Of a DNA stretch of 64,000 nt, positions 1-13,101 are shown piece after piece. Made by a program: the position numbers and the translations under genes. Below the pieces are notes generated by a model that was not told the DNA's origin, ran no database searches, and saw nothing but the letters and a program-made list of their open reading frames with translations. Position 1 is the stretch's first letter, and each line of letters begins with the position of its first letter. Source of the DNA: Heterocephalus glaber (Eukaryota; Chordata; Mammalia; Rodentia; Bathyergidae). Where the stretch lies: positions 18,018,541 to 18,082,540 of the forward strand of contig NW_004624734.1 of NCBI RefSeq assembly GCF_000247695.1, given 5' to 3'.

Positions 1-249
1 CTACAAAAAATTGGAATAGATGGTCTATACCTCAAACTGATAGAAGCCATCTATGAAAAACCAACAGCCAATATCATACGAAATGGTCAAAAACTGAAGT
101 CCTTCACACTAAAATCAGTAACAAGACAAGGATGTCCACTATCACCACTCTTATTCAATATAGTTCTGGAAACATTAGCCAAGGCAATTAGACAAGAGAA
201 AGAAATAAAAGTAATAAAGATAGGCAATGAAGTGGCCTATATTTCATAT
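1..249 (+). mobile_element. L1 LINE fragment, ORF2 reverse transcriptase region
   Basis: The sense strand translates to a degraded piece of L1 ORF2 reverse transcriptase. It reads [20 protein letters not shown] and then [20 protein letters not shown], the conserved L1 motif just before the catalytic YADD region. Similarity stops at about base 249, before the FADD motif is reached, and the copy continues leftwards outside the window. It is a dead fossil fragment. Confidence 0.93.
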
Positions 250-1924
250 ATCCAATTGCAACAGAGTTAATTTTAGGAAAGGATATGTACAGTAGACACA
301 GCTAATGTGACTCAGCACCCTGTCGTTCACATTGTCAAACATGCTCTGGAAGATCCAATGGGAAGGCCCTTCAACCTGACACAATATTTTAAATCTCTGA
401 AATGCAACGCCCTCAGCACTTGTGCCATTTTTCTTTCATAGCTGAGAGCCTTCTCATTCTGAGCAGGACTTTCTATTGAAAATCTGCTTGAGTTCCCTGC
501 TTTGGGAACTGTTCTGCTCCCATGTCTGGGATCTTATAATTCTCAGGTCATATCTACTTCCCCAGGCAGCTCTGCCATGCCCTAATCTCCTATCTCACTA
601 AGATTGCTTTAAATCTCATAACTTATCTGTGAAAGGCCACTTATAGTAAACATGAGTGCACAACTTGTTGTTCAAATATTTAACCAGAAAAATAAGACTA
701 TAAAACTCTTCTCAGAACAAGAATTTCATTTTTTGCTTCAACAACATCTGGAAAAAGGGGTTTATCTGAATAGTATCCTCACTGATGAAGTCTCTCCTCA
801 TGACTCTTGCCTTGCTGTGTCCATCAGTCCTAAATAATCTTACTCACAGCACCAATTTGAAAAATATTCCTCAAACTGGTACAGAATAGACCCTACAAGT
901 ATATAAATATCAGTCCCTGATGCCCTTTCTGAGACACTACTAGGCAAAGTGAAGCATTTCCTTTCAGTAAGTAATAAATCCAGCTTTGTTTGATCAACAG
1001 GTTATCCTGGTGGAGTTGGCAGTGAACTTTGTTGGACAAATTTTAATAACCCTGCTTGTGACCTGGGTTCCATCTCTGAAGTGGATTCTCCTTTATCTTT
1101 TCTCTCAGCAGAATCTTCTAATGGGTGCTATTGTTTTGTATACTTAGTTGATGAATGGAGATAATTTCATTCTTTAATAGCTGCTAAGTGCTGACAGTGT
1201 CAGATGTTGTGTAATGGATCTTAAAATGTTCACAGAAAGCAATGGAGAAGTTCAAAGCTAGGAGGAAAACTGCAAAGAGAAAAAGGTTAAAAACCCTTCT
1301 GCCATTTGTTGGGCATTCTGTTGTACATATGTGAATAATGTGGAAATCCCTTCTGTCAAGCAAAATTGTGGTTCAGAAACTGCTTCTTTGACCCTTTATG
1401 TTTCTAAGTAAATTACTATTGATTTCATATAAGTGTTTACTTTGAAGTTAACTTTTAAAAACTAGATCATTTTCTTTGTTGTCTTGAAAGTCTTTTTCTA
1501 TTTTTATATAAGGGATGAAGATAGTTTCCTACTCTAAATTTCATAATGGATTTGACAGAAGGCAATGAGATGTCCATAAACCTTATATACATTTATATCA
1601 AATGTTTCTAAAGTGATTTGAATTATTTTGTTTACTGATACTGCTTTATCATATAATATTATAGCACTATAATTTCTAAATATGAGGTATATAACATGAT
1701 TTTATATGGAATTAAGTAAAAAATTACCAAATTAAAGTGTACTTACCATTTTCTTTCAACAACTATTCTAGATTTTTAAATGTTTTATGTTAGTGAGGAC
1801 AATATTTTTCAAAGATGGTACTTTCTTTTTTCATTTAGCTTTTTATTTGGCTATTATGGAATCCATAGTACATGTGCTTTTCAATTACTGAGTAAGAAGG
1901 AGTCTAATATAATTAAAGCCAAAG
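250..1924. other. Unique AT-rich stretch, nothing supported
   Basis: No gene, RNA or recognisable repeat could be supported here. A 61-codon open frame at 652-837 has no recognisable motif and sits in AT-rich DNA, so I treat it as chance. Confidence 0.6.
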
Positions 1925-2165
1925 CTTCTGAAATCAGACCAATTTATATTTAAATTCTGCTTCTATTTTTCTCTTGTTGGATAAATTTTGGATAGTTCCC
2001 TAAACTCTCTAAGCTTAAAATTTTCCAGCTAGAAAATAGAAAAAAATAATGGTATCTAACTCACAAGTCTGATGGGTGGTTTGTAAATTAATGATCAGTC
2101 AGTATACAGGACCTAACAGTGTCTAGCACAGGGGAAATGATCAATAAGTTCAGTTATTATTATCT
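1925..2165 (+). mobile_element. MIR SINE (old, sense)
   Basis: The segment follows the MIR layout in order: a gaaatcagacc... start, a ccctaaactctctaagc line, a block like 'tcatctgtaaaatgg-ataataatagtacctaact', then a tail like 'cctagcacagtg...tcaataa'. MIR is an ancient tRNA-derived SINE mobilised by L2. Divergence is high, as expected for its age. Confidence 0.7.
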
Positions 2166-3401
2166 CTCCTCTAACCCTGGAAGACCTTTTGTATACCAAT
2201 GAATTCTGCTGTCTTTTTCAAGATAAATATTAAACCACAAATGAGGATAAACGATAATAGGGGGTTTTTTTCTACATGTGTAGATAAGTATAGAGTGCCA
2301 GAATGGAGATGCATGTCCCTTTTACACATACGAGAAAATATGATAACGATAGCAAAGCATCCCTGGGAAGAGTCTGACTGGGGTCAAATTTTATAGTAAT
2401 GCGACTTGGACATCCCAGAGCTTGGAAAGGAGCCTGCAACTAGAGAGCAGAGATAATATTTATGCACCTAAAGTCAGGGAGTCTAATCTCAATGGAAGGA
2501 AAATGCCAAATGTAGAAGTTGGCCTAATATTTTTATCCAATGGTTTTATGGTTGCAAAGTTCCTAATTACAAATTTTTCTTCTTTAGAGGACAAAAAATC
2601 TGATATGCTGTTACTTTGTCTTCAGTGAGAGATATAAATCTAAATATTTTGGAACTTCACCAGAGTGAAAAGAAAGAAACCCAAACTTTTGAGAAGTCTG
2701 AGTTTTCAGGAAATCAAGTAAGAAATGTCTGGCTTCCCTGCTTAAAGTATTCTTTTAGGCCCAGACAATGGCTAGCTCTCTGTGATTTATAGCAAATGAA
2801 GAGGTCCTACAAAGTGCAATTCCTTTTACAATGGTTTGGTGAAAGTTGAAATGTGTTAGGATACTCTGCAAGAAAATGTGTTAGGTAAAAAGATGGTCTC
2901 TGCTTTTATATTTTCATGCAGTTATTTTCTGCTATGGAGCTGGCTAAATTTCTTTCAAGTCCTTAATCTCCTTCCAGAAAGACTGGAGGATAAGTGGGTA
3001 CTTTGGAATTTGCTTGACAGGTTTTTAAAGCCAGAGATAATTTGGAAAAAGGAAATCTCCAATTATAGTTCAGGAGAAATTATATATGAATCTTTGGCTT
3101 TTTGCAAAATGTTTAATCCCTTTAAATGCTTGATACATTCTGAATGCACCACAGTGCATTCTCGTCTGCTCCATTACAAATGTAGTGTGAAGGATCAGCA
3201 CTTTAAGTCCAGAAACTCTGATAATAAAAATGGAAGAATTTAAAAAAAATATGTGCAAAGTACATAACAGACTGATTAAAGAGTCAGGAGGCTGGGCCTC
3301 AGTTCATTATTTTGGATCTATTTTATTTAGTTAGAAAACTTTGCATTTATGCTAACTTGGCTGAATGACAAAAGTACATGTGTGCACACAGATACCTCCA
3401 C
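2166..3401. other. Unique AT-rich stretch, nothing supported
   Basis: Short open frames occur here (2422-2628, 2878-3243), but I recognise no domain, splice context or homology in them. No interspersed repeat was recognised. Confidence 0.5.
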
Positions 3402-3561
3402 AAGAGGCAGAGACAGAAAGGGAAAAGCAGGGGAGGGGGGAGTAGGAGGAAGGGAAAAGGAAGAGAAAGGAAAGAAACATAGAGGAGAGAGAAAAGAAAC
3501 ACAAAGAGAAAACAAGAGAAGGAGAAAATGAAATTTAGAAGGGAAGGAAGAAAGAGAAGAA
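3402..3561. repeat. Purine-rich (GA/GGAA) low-complexity tract
   Basis: About 160 bases are almost entirely A and G on the + strand (gaaaggg, aggagg, gagaga runs). The Lys/Arg/Glu/Gly-rich open frames on the + strand and Ser/Phe/Leu-rich frames on the - strand are by-products of this composition. Confidence 0.85.
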
Positions 3562-4865
3562 TGAGACTTTTAATAGAATTTATACAATACCAAATATTCT
3601 GATGAAAATGAAAGCACAGTATGTAAATCTGATCCAATTTGTTGACATTTTAAAGACAAAAATGATGCAGCTGCCTATGATCATTATCACTTCTCCATCA
3701 CACTTTATAGAAAATCCCAATTATCATTTTGCTCTATTGTCTGCAGGATAAAAATGGCCAGTTTACTCCAGGGAAAGCGATAATACTGAAGATGCTGCCC
3801 TTAATTTGGGGGGAGGTTAGAGCTATGGAGGTTGGAATGGAGGTAGAGGGCAACGATTGGAGCAGTAGAACACAGGGAAGCCAAGGACAAAACTGTCTTT
3901 TGTGTGTTAGTGCTGTAGCAAAGGCCTTGACTCAACTTAGCAACTTTGACGGATTTAACTGTTGGTGTTCTTCTAGAAAAAGACGAAAATGTGAGCTTTT
4001 AGATCTGTGAACAATGTGCATGATAATGGGTTAGATTAGAAGATTATTTTGGGAATATATAATAAGGTAAAGGTACTTCTAAAAATGCTAAAGAAAAATC
4101 AGAATGATATTGAGTTCTGAACTTGGATTTTTTTTTTCCAGTATTGAACATGATAGATCAAATCAAGGCCAAACCTTTTGTCACAAAATTAGGAAATACG
4201 TAGAAAGACAGAATGAACTCAGAATGTAGGAACAGATAAGTGTTGAAATTCTTCCAATTTAACAAAAGAATTTGATATTTGTTTCTATAAATAAAGAATC
4301 TTGGAAAGCAAATTTTCTAAAATATTTGAAGATTAGTAAGATAAAAAGCAAGAAATTTGACTAAGGGGGACTACCATACAGACATTGAGATAAGTTTTAA
4401 CTCGTGGGTTAATGAGTTAGAAAAAAGACTGATATATGTACAGTTACTAACTAGGTAAAATACGTAAGAAATATTTACTTGTATTAACACTGTAAGAAAG
4501 ACTAGATCATGGGAAAGTTAAGGAACAGCCATGTAAATGATTATAGCAATGAAAAGAAACAAAGTATCATGTCATCTAATTTTATTTAATTTGTACATGA
4601 GAGCAAAAGTGTATTATTCCCATGTTTCTAGGGGGAAGTGGAACTACAAAATGATGAACTGGCCTGTCCATTTTAGATGGCCATAAACACCCTGAATAAA
4701 AGAGCATCGCCTTGGGAATTTGTGCTGACATCTGTTGTACTTCCTGGAAACTATCTGAATTTTCTCCCTTTTCGTTCATACAAGAATCAAATTGGAGATG
4801 ACCAAATGGCAAAAAGCACATGGGTGGATAATGCTAATGCTAGAAAGGATAATAAGAGTATTACC
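3562..4865. other. Unique stretch, nothing supported
   Basis: It contains a 93-codon frame at 3729-4010 and short frames near 4600-4880. None shows a recognisable domain. No repeat could be named with confidence. Confidence 0.5.
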
Positions 4866-5222
4866 CCCTTTATGTTGCTGTAACAAAATACCATAGATGA
4901 GGTAACAAAAGCCACAGGAATATGTTTCTCACAGTTCTGCCATTGGAAACTCTATGATAGTGTTCTTAGAGGTCTGGTACCTGATAAGGAGACATTGCTC
5001 ACTTGTGATACCTGTCAGCCAAGTTTCTGTGTCGTGAAAGGAACCAACAAACCCTCAGGTCTTGTCAGCAAGGATACTAAGCATAGGTCAGTGAGGACAG
5101 GTTCTCTGCCCTGCTGATCTATTTACTTCCTAAACTCTCTCCTCTTTATATCAACAAATTGAGGATTAAATTTCAACACATGAACATGGGAGGGCCACAG
5201 GCCTTCATACCATCATTCACAA
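4866..5222 (-). mobile_element. ERVL-MaLR solo LTR (reverse orientation)
   Basis: Read on the + strand it begins with 'tgttgctgtaacaaaatacca' and ends 'caacacatgaacatgggagg...cttcataccat'. This is the reverse complement of the MST/MLT-like LTR ends of the ERVL-MaLR family (agaactgtgagcaaat... / tgctatggtttgaatgtgt). It is an old non-coding solo LTR with no internal viral genes next to it. Confidence 0.72.
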
Positions 5223-6149
5223 CAATAAGCAACTTGAGAGAATTTGCATTTCACTTACAAATAAAATAAACTTTGAGAATTTACATCTTTCTTTGAAGCC
5301 TTCACTAGATAATAATAGCACAGCCATAGTAAGAAATCATTTATCCTAAATTTGTTTCTTTTCAAACACTAGTAACAATTACACAAAATTATCAATGATA
5401 TTCAAATTGTTTAAATTACATAAATACTGTCTGCTACCTTTTAATATGTTTATTGTATACAACCATAGTGTGAAGTAGGATATGTAAAAGAAATTTAATT
5501 GAGGGCCCTTGACTGAAAGATAATTACTTTGAAATGAAACAATAAAAGGATTACAACACCTCTAGCACTTGAAACATATTTAGACTATCACAGACTACAG
5601 GTGCTCTTAGGGATCGGAAAATATAAACCTTACAATGACTTGGATTTTGTACTTGAATTAATAATTAGAGGCAGATCAAGAGTGTAATAAGGTGTGATAT
5701 ATTGTATTTATGTTTTGTCTATATGACCCCAAGATTCCAAATCCACTGCCAGTAGACATTTCTGAAATAACACCAAAATAATCCAACTTCCTTTAAATTT
5801 TTATTTCATAGCAAAATAATAAGAGATTGACAATAGTTAATACACTGTGCCCCATTATCTTTAAAGTAATTACTCAGAGACAGAAAGATTCTCTTACAAG
5901 GAAGAAACAAATGAGAATAACACAAAACTTTTTTTTCAGTGAACTAGAAAAACTAGTACTATAAATGAAACAAAGTAGCATGTATCTTAAAACATTTTTA
6001 AAACAACAAAGTAGGTAGTTTGGAGAATTATTTGAACTTTTCCCTACTTCTAGTTATCTATTTTCTATTTTGTACTTTATTTACCTATATATTTTGAATA
6101 TTTTGAGTTTCTCATATAAAAGAAACCATGAAATATTTAAACTCACATG
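5223..6149. other. Unique AT-rich stretch, nothing supported
   Basis: No gene or repeat recognised. Confidence 0.5.
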
Positions 6150-6475
6150 ACTGACATATCATTTTAAGTGTGTTCTTGACTTTGATCCATTGGCATATGA
6201 ACACATCAAGTTTATTTTTATGCCACAGTAGTACTCCATTGTGCATAAATACCACATTTTCTATATCCATTTATCTGTTGACAGAAATATACATTGTTTC
6301 CAAGTATAGCTATTATAAGTTGTGCTGCTGTAAACATAGGTAGGCAGGTATCCCTGTAATATGATGATTTTAATTCTTTTGGGAAAGGTCAATGAAATTT
6401 TTATTTTTAGTTTTTTGAGGAATCTACACACTGAGTTCCATTCAACCTTTTCTAAAACAGGAGTAATCAATTCCT
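6150..6475 (-). mobile_element. L1 LINE 3'-end fragment (antisense)
   Basis: The + strand reads as the reverse complement of the L1 3' region. 'gtagtactccattgtgcata' and 'tatatccatttatctgttgac' are the antisense of the familiar L1 lines 'atacacaatggagtactac' and 'gatgaatggataaag'. It is an old, truncated copy without coding capacity. Confidence 0.82.
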
Positions 6476-6651
6476 AATTCTATGTTTGGCTGATATGTGG
6501 TCACAGAAGGGCTGCTTGTCATCTTGGGAAGAACACAAGCCCGAGTCAGATAAGTGGAATTGATGGTATTATTTCCTCGTACACTTTGTGGGCAATGAGG
6601 TAATGCTCTCACATTTTCTCCATTTGTAAAATTTGTAAAGATCACTTTACA

Positions 6652-7141
6652 GTTGTGTTGTTGAGCTTTCTGTCACTTTGACAAAATTCCTGAGGAAAAC
6701 AACTTAGTGGCAGAGATGTTTATTTGGGTTTACAGATTCAGAGGATCCAGTCCCTGTCAGGCTGGATCTGTTAGTCTGAGGCCTGGGGCAAAGCAAATGT
6801 ATCATGGTGGAGTGGTATGGCAGAAGAAAATTGCCTTGTGGAAGCCAGAAGGACAGAGGGAGGAAGGGGGGGGGAGAGAGAAAGAGAGAGAGGTACCAGG
6901 GGGCAGGGACAAAGATAGGGTCTCCAAGGGAATATCCTCAAAGATCCAGGACCTTCAACAAGGAGCCACCTGCTACATTTCCAACACCTTCCAGTAGCTC
7001 ACACTTTATAAACTCATAAATGGATGAGGTCAGAGCCCTGTTAACCTAATCACGTCTCCAAAATGCCTTCTCTGACCATCGCTCTATTGGGGACAAACTT
7101 TCAATAAGTCTTTGGGGAACATTTCATATCCAGACCATAGC
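6652..7141 (-). mobile_element. ERVL-MaLR solo LTR (reverse orientation), nearly full length
   Basis: The + strand starts 'tgtgttgttgagctttctgtc' and continues 'actttgacaaaattcctgag'. It carries the block 'ctcataaatggatgaggtcagagccct' and ends 'tttcatatccagaccatagca', the whole order of a rodent MaLR LTR read backwards. It holds an expanded G/GA run at about 6857-6892. The two overlapping open frames at 6707-7019 lie inside the LTR and are not genes. Confidence 0.85.
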
Positions 7142-9239
7142 ACTAGCCAAATGCATTCTTACACAGGTGGTGTTCAAAAAGGGCCGCTCTTTTTCCCCAT
7201 ATACAACAGAAGTACAGTGTGAAATGTACAATGAAATTTAACAAGGACATGGTCAAGAAGAAATTAAAGCTTCAGGTTAGTTTTCTTTCCACTGCCTAAT
7301 TTTGTGAACTATACACACAAACTCATTTTGGCACATGGAAGCACTCCGTTTCTCCCATTAAGAGAAAAACTTCAAAATCTGTAGTAAAATTCCTGAAAGT
7401 TAAGGTGGTTCAAGCTCCATACAATGTTTTGAACAACTTGAATGTTCTGTAAAATAGGCTGCCCAAGGGAGAACTCTGGTAGGATTTAGCAGTAGCCTGC
7501 ACACATTTGGAGCATGAATTAAAGGGAGTAGTGGGGCTGCATCCTATAAGAGGATCGCCTTGGGCTCCCTCATCTTCTCTTGCTCTGTTTCTTTTGATAT
7601 ATGGTTTGCTGATCATTCCTGTGTGAATTTGTTCTGTCATCAAGGATCTAGAGCTCAGAGAAACTGAGTGAAGCTCATATGTATAAACCTAAGCTTTGCA
7701 GGAAATGCAATGCAAAGGAAGTAACCTCTTCAGAAATGTAAGGGTCTATGACTCTGGTTCTTTCTGGATATTTTTATTTTGTAGGGAGAATGATGGTGGG
7801 CAAAAGTCTCAGTTTACACCAAATAGACCCAAGAATCCAGGCAAATAACATTTTACACGTTAAGAGGTTTCTCACACTTGACTGCTCACATAATCCAGAT
7901 GTGACTATGTGAACCAAGGGACCAGTTACACAAAGAGAATACCCCTGACAGTACTCTGTATTTATGATTCTGTCCACATGAACCAAACTGTTAAGAAAAA
8001 AAACCCTGTATCAAGCTAGAATCCAGTAAAATGACCTTGTTTTAAAATATTTAACTGATACCTAATTCTTACTTTGCATAACTGTTTCAAAAGGTTTTTT
8101 TGCTCCTTCTTGTAGTTGTAATTTGGGGGCCATGGGTTTTTTAAATATACACAGACATATCCTGCCAATCTATCCTAATATGTTACACAACCATAGATGG
8201 CATGGGTCTATACAGACACATACTTAAGGCATTAACAAGTTATCATTATCATGACATTCAGGCCAATATGTGAAATGGAAATAATATCACATCATTTCCT
8301 TATTCTGAATTTTTCAGAGGTTACCATTTGGCCTTCCAGTGAATGTGCATGCCAGACCAAAATAGAGACATGCAAAGCCAGCCCATGACTTATTTCCAGT
8401 AAGCAGAAATCATACCTTTTAATTTCTCCAAATTGCTGAGGGCAAAGTTTGCTGATACTGGACTGAAGATTTAGAGGAGTTGTCTAGTAAGCAACTACCC
8501 ACACATGTTTTGAATTTTGCAGATAAAGGATTCAAAGTTTATCAGCACACTTTCAAAGTTAAGTTTCAACCTCTGCCATATTTGTGTTTTTGTAACAACA
8601 TAGGGTTTTCTCCAGAAAGGACACCTTTTTCCTCTTATTCTATCATGAGATTAGCATAAGTCAAAACTTGGAACTTAATTTGAGCAACAAATAATCGTTG
8701 TCATTATTGTGTGTTTCATACATGTGCATTAAAATTGCATTCATTTTCTTTAACTGACTCCTCTGTCCTCCTAAAATATCAGTTACATTTAATTATGCTC
8801 TGCAGTATCATCATGCAGAGAAATACACTTCACAGTTTATGTTTTGATAAGTTAACAATTATTTAAATGTTACTTTTGATATTAGCAATATAAAAAATGA
8901 AAGAGACAAAGAGCCAAGTTTTTAAATCATTATCTGATAACTAAGAATCCTGATTTCACTATCATTGTTCTAAGACCTTGTATGTGGATCATGTAAAGGT
9001 TAGACAAGTTTTTAAATTCACATATACCATTTTGATAAAGTATTTAATGTATGGCAACTCATCTATTTCCGATACTAATGTTTACTTTAGGCTATATGTG
9101 CATGGCTCCCAAACAACTGTATTTGGTCAACCCTGTCTAAGTTAACATGGAGCATGGCTTTCAAGGGAAAAATTTTAGCCAGGTTATTGGCAGGGGAATG
9201 GTAGTATGGGTGAAACAACACTATTTTTTTACTCTAAAC
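7142..9239. other. Unique AT-rich stretch, nothing supported
   Basis: About 2.1 kb without a recognisable gene or repeat. Small minus-strand frames at 7410-7643 and 7774-7986 show no domain signature. Confidence 0.5.
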
Positions 9240-9425
9240 GGACCAAATTTGAATTTTAACACTACTTAGTAATGACTTGAATAATTTGTAAGTCAATTGC
9301 CTAATCTATAAGACAGAGACAATAACAGGTATCTCTTTTTTGCGACTATTAACTCTTTGTTGAGGATATTAAAGGTAGTACAATATACGGAGAATCTATG
9401 AGACACAGAGTCAATAATATTTACT
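9240..9425 (+). mobile_element. Probable MIR SINE (very diverged)
   Basis: A weak match in the right order: 'taagtcaattgcctaatctata-agacagagacaataacaggtatct', then 'ttgaggatattaaaggtagtacaatat', then a 'gagtcaataatattt' tail. These parallel the MIR lines for the tail of the SINE. Divergence makes the call tentative. Confidence 0.45.
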
Positions 9426-11224
9426 GATGATTTTTGTTTCAAGTTTGCTCTCTCGCTGGCTAAAAAGTATAAGAACTAATACAGTGCATTTTAAAACATA
9501 TCATTCATTACATCAAGCTTTAACCTGCTCATTGTTGAGTACAAGTCTTACCCTATACTTTACAAAATGGACTTTTTCTGGAGCAAATAAAATAGATTAC
9601 TGAGTCTTGTGTCTCAATGCTACATCAAATCTGCATTACAGTTCCTCACTTTGTCTTTCAATGAATGGTTGACAGAGCACAAACTGATGGTTTGTTGATG
9701 ATACCATACATGCAGTGTTTCACCAGCTATGATAACCTACAAACAGAAATTGTATCTTCCTGAAAACTTCATTTTATTTAATTGGTGAGTAGAGTAAGGC
9801 CCTTGCCACCAGTCTTTTTAGAATTGAATGTACATTCTAGAGCATTGAGGTTATCTAACAGAAAAAGGAAACATCGTTTGACAGATTTTTTAAAAAGAAA
9901 TTTATCATTGCTCAAAGACTTAGTAGACAATTATTCTTTTAATATGGTTGACATATTTTACTATCCATGGCAATACATTTAGAAATAAAATTACTTAGCA
10001 TGGACTATGAACTTGTGGTTTATAGTATTTTACAAAGTATTAATGTAAGGTTGAGTTTTACTAATTTTGTCATACATGTTTGCATAGAAAAATAATTTTG
10101 ATATTTTAATGTGTGTATGTAGTTTTTGTCATTATGCTCTAAATGACATACTTATGATTTTCCCTGAAAAAAAATACTGAAATTTTTTTTATCGCTCTCT
10201 AGTTATTTTTCTGTTAATCACCTGAAATTAATTACAAGTAACTGTGGTGTGCACAGGGCCTAGGGCTTTGAGGCCCAAAGTGGATAGACACATTCCTTTC
10301 TCCAAGGTCAAATGCCATCTTAGTTCTCCTGAAGGTACCAGATAATGATCTGGAAAATAAATCTGCAATCTTCAAGCCATTCTTAGGGATTTAAACCCAT
10401 GAGACTAGATGGAAAAAGTAAAAATTGTTCTCAATTCCCAAGCATCTGTGCCAGCTCTGCAGCTAAGGAAATCCAGAAATATTTGTAAAGAATGTGTAGC
10501 TGAAAGGACATGAGGATCCTGTTTTGCCTTTGTGAACAAGCCAAGCCCACAGAAAGTGCTAGCATGGTCATATTTCTGGCCTGGAAGATAAAGTATTATG
10601 ATAACTCTTCCTCCCGTGTTTAGACTCATGGGAATTTGATAACTAAGGGTTCTGTCCAGTAAGTTAAAACATAAAGAAAGAGAAACTATTAACATCCAGA
10701 TATATTTTAAATTTTAAATAATTTTGATTTTTGTTAGCTGATCTGTTTTGGTCTCCTATTCAAATCCTTGGTTTTTATTTATGTCTCTCTGTTTTGCACA
10801 CATGTATATTTATATACACTAACTGTAGTATACATATCCACAAATACATTTGCATATAGTGCACAGGTAAAAACATGTTAATAAATATAATGTATTAATC
10901 AATAAATGTGCATACAGCTTTTGGCCTCTGTTCTTTATTAAACTGGAAGAAAAGAAAGCTCAGAATAACTCATGACTGAATAAGCTCTTTAACACCAGGA
11001 AGCTCCTGAGCTCTGAGATATGAAGTCACTAAATCAGAAGGCCAGATTCCCTCTTTCTGCCATGAGCTTTCAAAAGCAGCAGTTCTTCCTATATTACTGA
11101 AGAGGACTTAGTATATATGAAATCTAGTTTTTAGGTTATATAACTTGAACTAGATAGTTTAACGTATTTTTTCTAACTATAGTGATCTGTACTTATTTTG
11201 AAACATGGAAAGCAACAAGATTTC
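9426..11224. other. Unique AT-rich stretch, nothing supported
   Basis: No gene recognised. A 96-codon minus-strand frame (10405-10695) has no recognisable motif. Confidence 0.5.
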
Positions 11225-11227
11225 TAT

Positions 11228-11266
11228 CTGTGTGTGGGTGTGCATGCACACACGTGTGTGTGTGTA
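11228..11266. repeat. Interrupted (TG)n/(CA)n microsatellite
   Basis: Alternating 'tgtgtgtgggtgtgcatgca', then 'cacacacgtgtgtgtgtgtac'. It lies directly before an L1 fragment. Confidence 0.8.
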
Positions 11267-11268
11267 CA

Positions 11269-11835
11269 TTTAACTGATGAATGGATAAAGAAAGGTAGCA
11301 TATATGCACAGTGGACAACTACTCAGCCATAAAATTGATTAAATCTCATCATTTGCAATAAGGCTTGAACCGAAGGACATTATGTTAAGTGAAATAAATA
11401 AGCATAGAAAGAAAAATATTACATGATTTTACTCATAGGTTGAATCTAAAAGAGACAGTCTCATAGAAGTTGAGAGTAAAATGGCAATTGCCACAGGTTG
11501 GGGAAAATAGCAGGGAGAGATGAAGAGAAAAATTTAAAGAATGGGTTTTAATTTATAGTTAGATAGTTTTGATAAAAATAGTTTTGATATTTTATTATAC
11601 AATAAGGTAACCGCACATAATGATAATAAACTATATATACCATAAAGAACTAGAATAAATGGCTTTGAATATTTTTAGCATGAAGAAATGATAAATGTTT
11701 AAAGGGATATATCTGGGGTTTTTTGATATCGGGGATCGAACTCGGGTCCTTGCACTTGAGCAGCAGGCAGCAAAACCACTGAGCTAAATCCCCAGCCCTA
11801 AAGGGATATATCTTTAATGTCAGGCATATCTCCTA
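11269..11835 (+). mobile_element. L1 LINE 3'-end fragment (sense), split by an ID SINE
   Basis: The sequence has the typical L1 3' order: 'gatgaatggataaag', 'actactcagccataaaa', 'cattatgttaagtgaaataa', 'tctcatagaagttgagagta', and later 'agaaatgataaatgttt'. An ID SINE (11715-11798) interrupts it between duplicated 15-bp target sites, and the LINE text resumes afterwards. The ID is therefore younger than this L1 copy. Confidence 0.85.
11715..11798 (-). mobile_element. ID-type tRNA-derived SINE (antisense) with clear target-site duplication
   Basis: The reverse complement reads 'gggctggggatttagctcag...' down to a ggtacc-like end (here degraded to 'gata') and an A tail, the ID SINE layout with its A-box and B-box (gttcgatcc). 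A perfect 15-bp direct repeat, taaagggatatatct, lies at 11700-11714 and 11799-11813. It proves insertion by target-primed reverse transcription into the surrounding L1. Confidence 0.95.
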
Positions 11836-12824
11836 CTGTAAGGTTGCTAAGACATGGACTTGATTTAAATTTATGTACTGAGTATTTGCAGTTTTCTCTC
11901 ACTGTTACACACTTCTATTCTTGTCACTGAATAAGTGTTTTCTTTATGTGTATATCACTCTATTCCTGGGCATATATTCCTTGATTATGCCAGCATATGA
12001 TCTCTTCATTTTCTGAACTTCAGTATGTACTGTCAAAGTTATCCTTCTAGTTTTTATGGTAGTGTATTAATATTATTTGATGTGTGAAATGCATGAATCT
12101 GTTGAGTAACTCTTCCTTCCCAAATTAAATTATTTCTTGTAGAGAAATAAAAGATAATAGGGAAAATAAGATCAAAGTATGATCTAATTAAGTTTAGACA
12201 GTGATAATTCTATGAAGAGTGAAGAAGTTTATCTACCGAACTTCACTGTAAATTGGGGATTACCTTAGTAGAGCATGAATGAGCCCCTTTCTGAGAGTTA
12301 TTATATGAGTACAATCAGGAAATATATTCAGATTCCAGAAATTTTGTCTAAGACAAGAAAAAGCTTTTCAGAGCAACAGTGGCTGAATTATAGAGAAATC
12401 ATCGAGAGGGAGAGGGGGGTCAGAAGCATGGTCTGTGGGCCCTTGGTTCAAGGAAGAGATCTGAGATGTAATACTGACTACCATGGAAAGTAGTTGGTGT
12501 TCATTAAGTAGTTGGTGTGCACTAAGGAGTTACATGTGTGTGTGTGTTTGAAAATATTAGTACACCTGTGTAGTACATCATGGTTACATTCCCTCTGGGA
12601 AGTGAGTCCATGTACATAACACATCTTAATTTCTTTTTTCATCTCTTTCCCTTCCCTCCATCCTCCATCCACCCATCTCTTCATCTTTTTCACTTTTATG
12701 CTTTGTTTTGTTTTTTGTCACATGTTTGTAGCACATAAAGTTCACATTTCTTGCATGTGTTTTATTTTCTGAAATAGCACCACAGTGATTTGTTAAATGA
12801 ACGGTAATAAAAGGTGAACATAAG
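11836..12824. other. Unique AT-rich stretch, nothing supported
   Basis: It holds a short (TG)n run near 12535-12548 and small frames at 12275-12493 and 12478-12693 without recognisable motifs. Confidence 0.5.
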
Positions 12825-13030
12825 AAATCAGTTTGGAGGCTATCATAGGAATACTAGAATTATAATAAAAATGACATAGGGTCAGGTTGAGTTGTAGTCG
12901 TATTTATTAATAATGCATTTTAGCTTTCTAATCAGTTGGAATTTGGGATAAAAGGAAGAGAGAAACCAATGTGGACGCTTCACATCTAGTTTCTAATGGT
13001 GGCATTATAGGAGATGAAAGAAGCCAGAAA
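12825..13030 (+). mobile_element. Ancient LINE 3'-UTR fragment (L1M-like)
   Basis: The order 'cagtttggaggctatcatagg', a diverged middle, then 'aaccaatgtggacgcttcac' and 'aatggtggcattatag' follows a widespread old LINE 3' UTR ('ttaggaggctattgcaataatcc ... ggatggtggtgccattta'). Identity is low and the subfamily cannot be set by eye. Confidence 0.45.
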
Positions 13031-13101
13031 TGAGCAAATTTAGAAGGTGAGCAGCAGAACTTTTCACAGTAGTTGGAAATCATCTCATATATTAACAAAA
13101 T

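Noticed and set aside
3327..3637. Three open frames over 3327-3637
   Set aside because: They are translations of the purine-rich tract on either strand.
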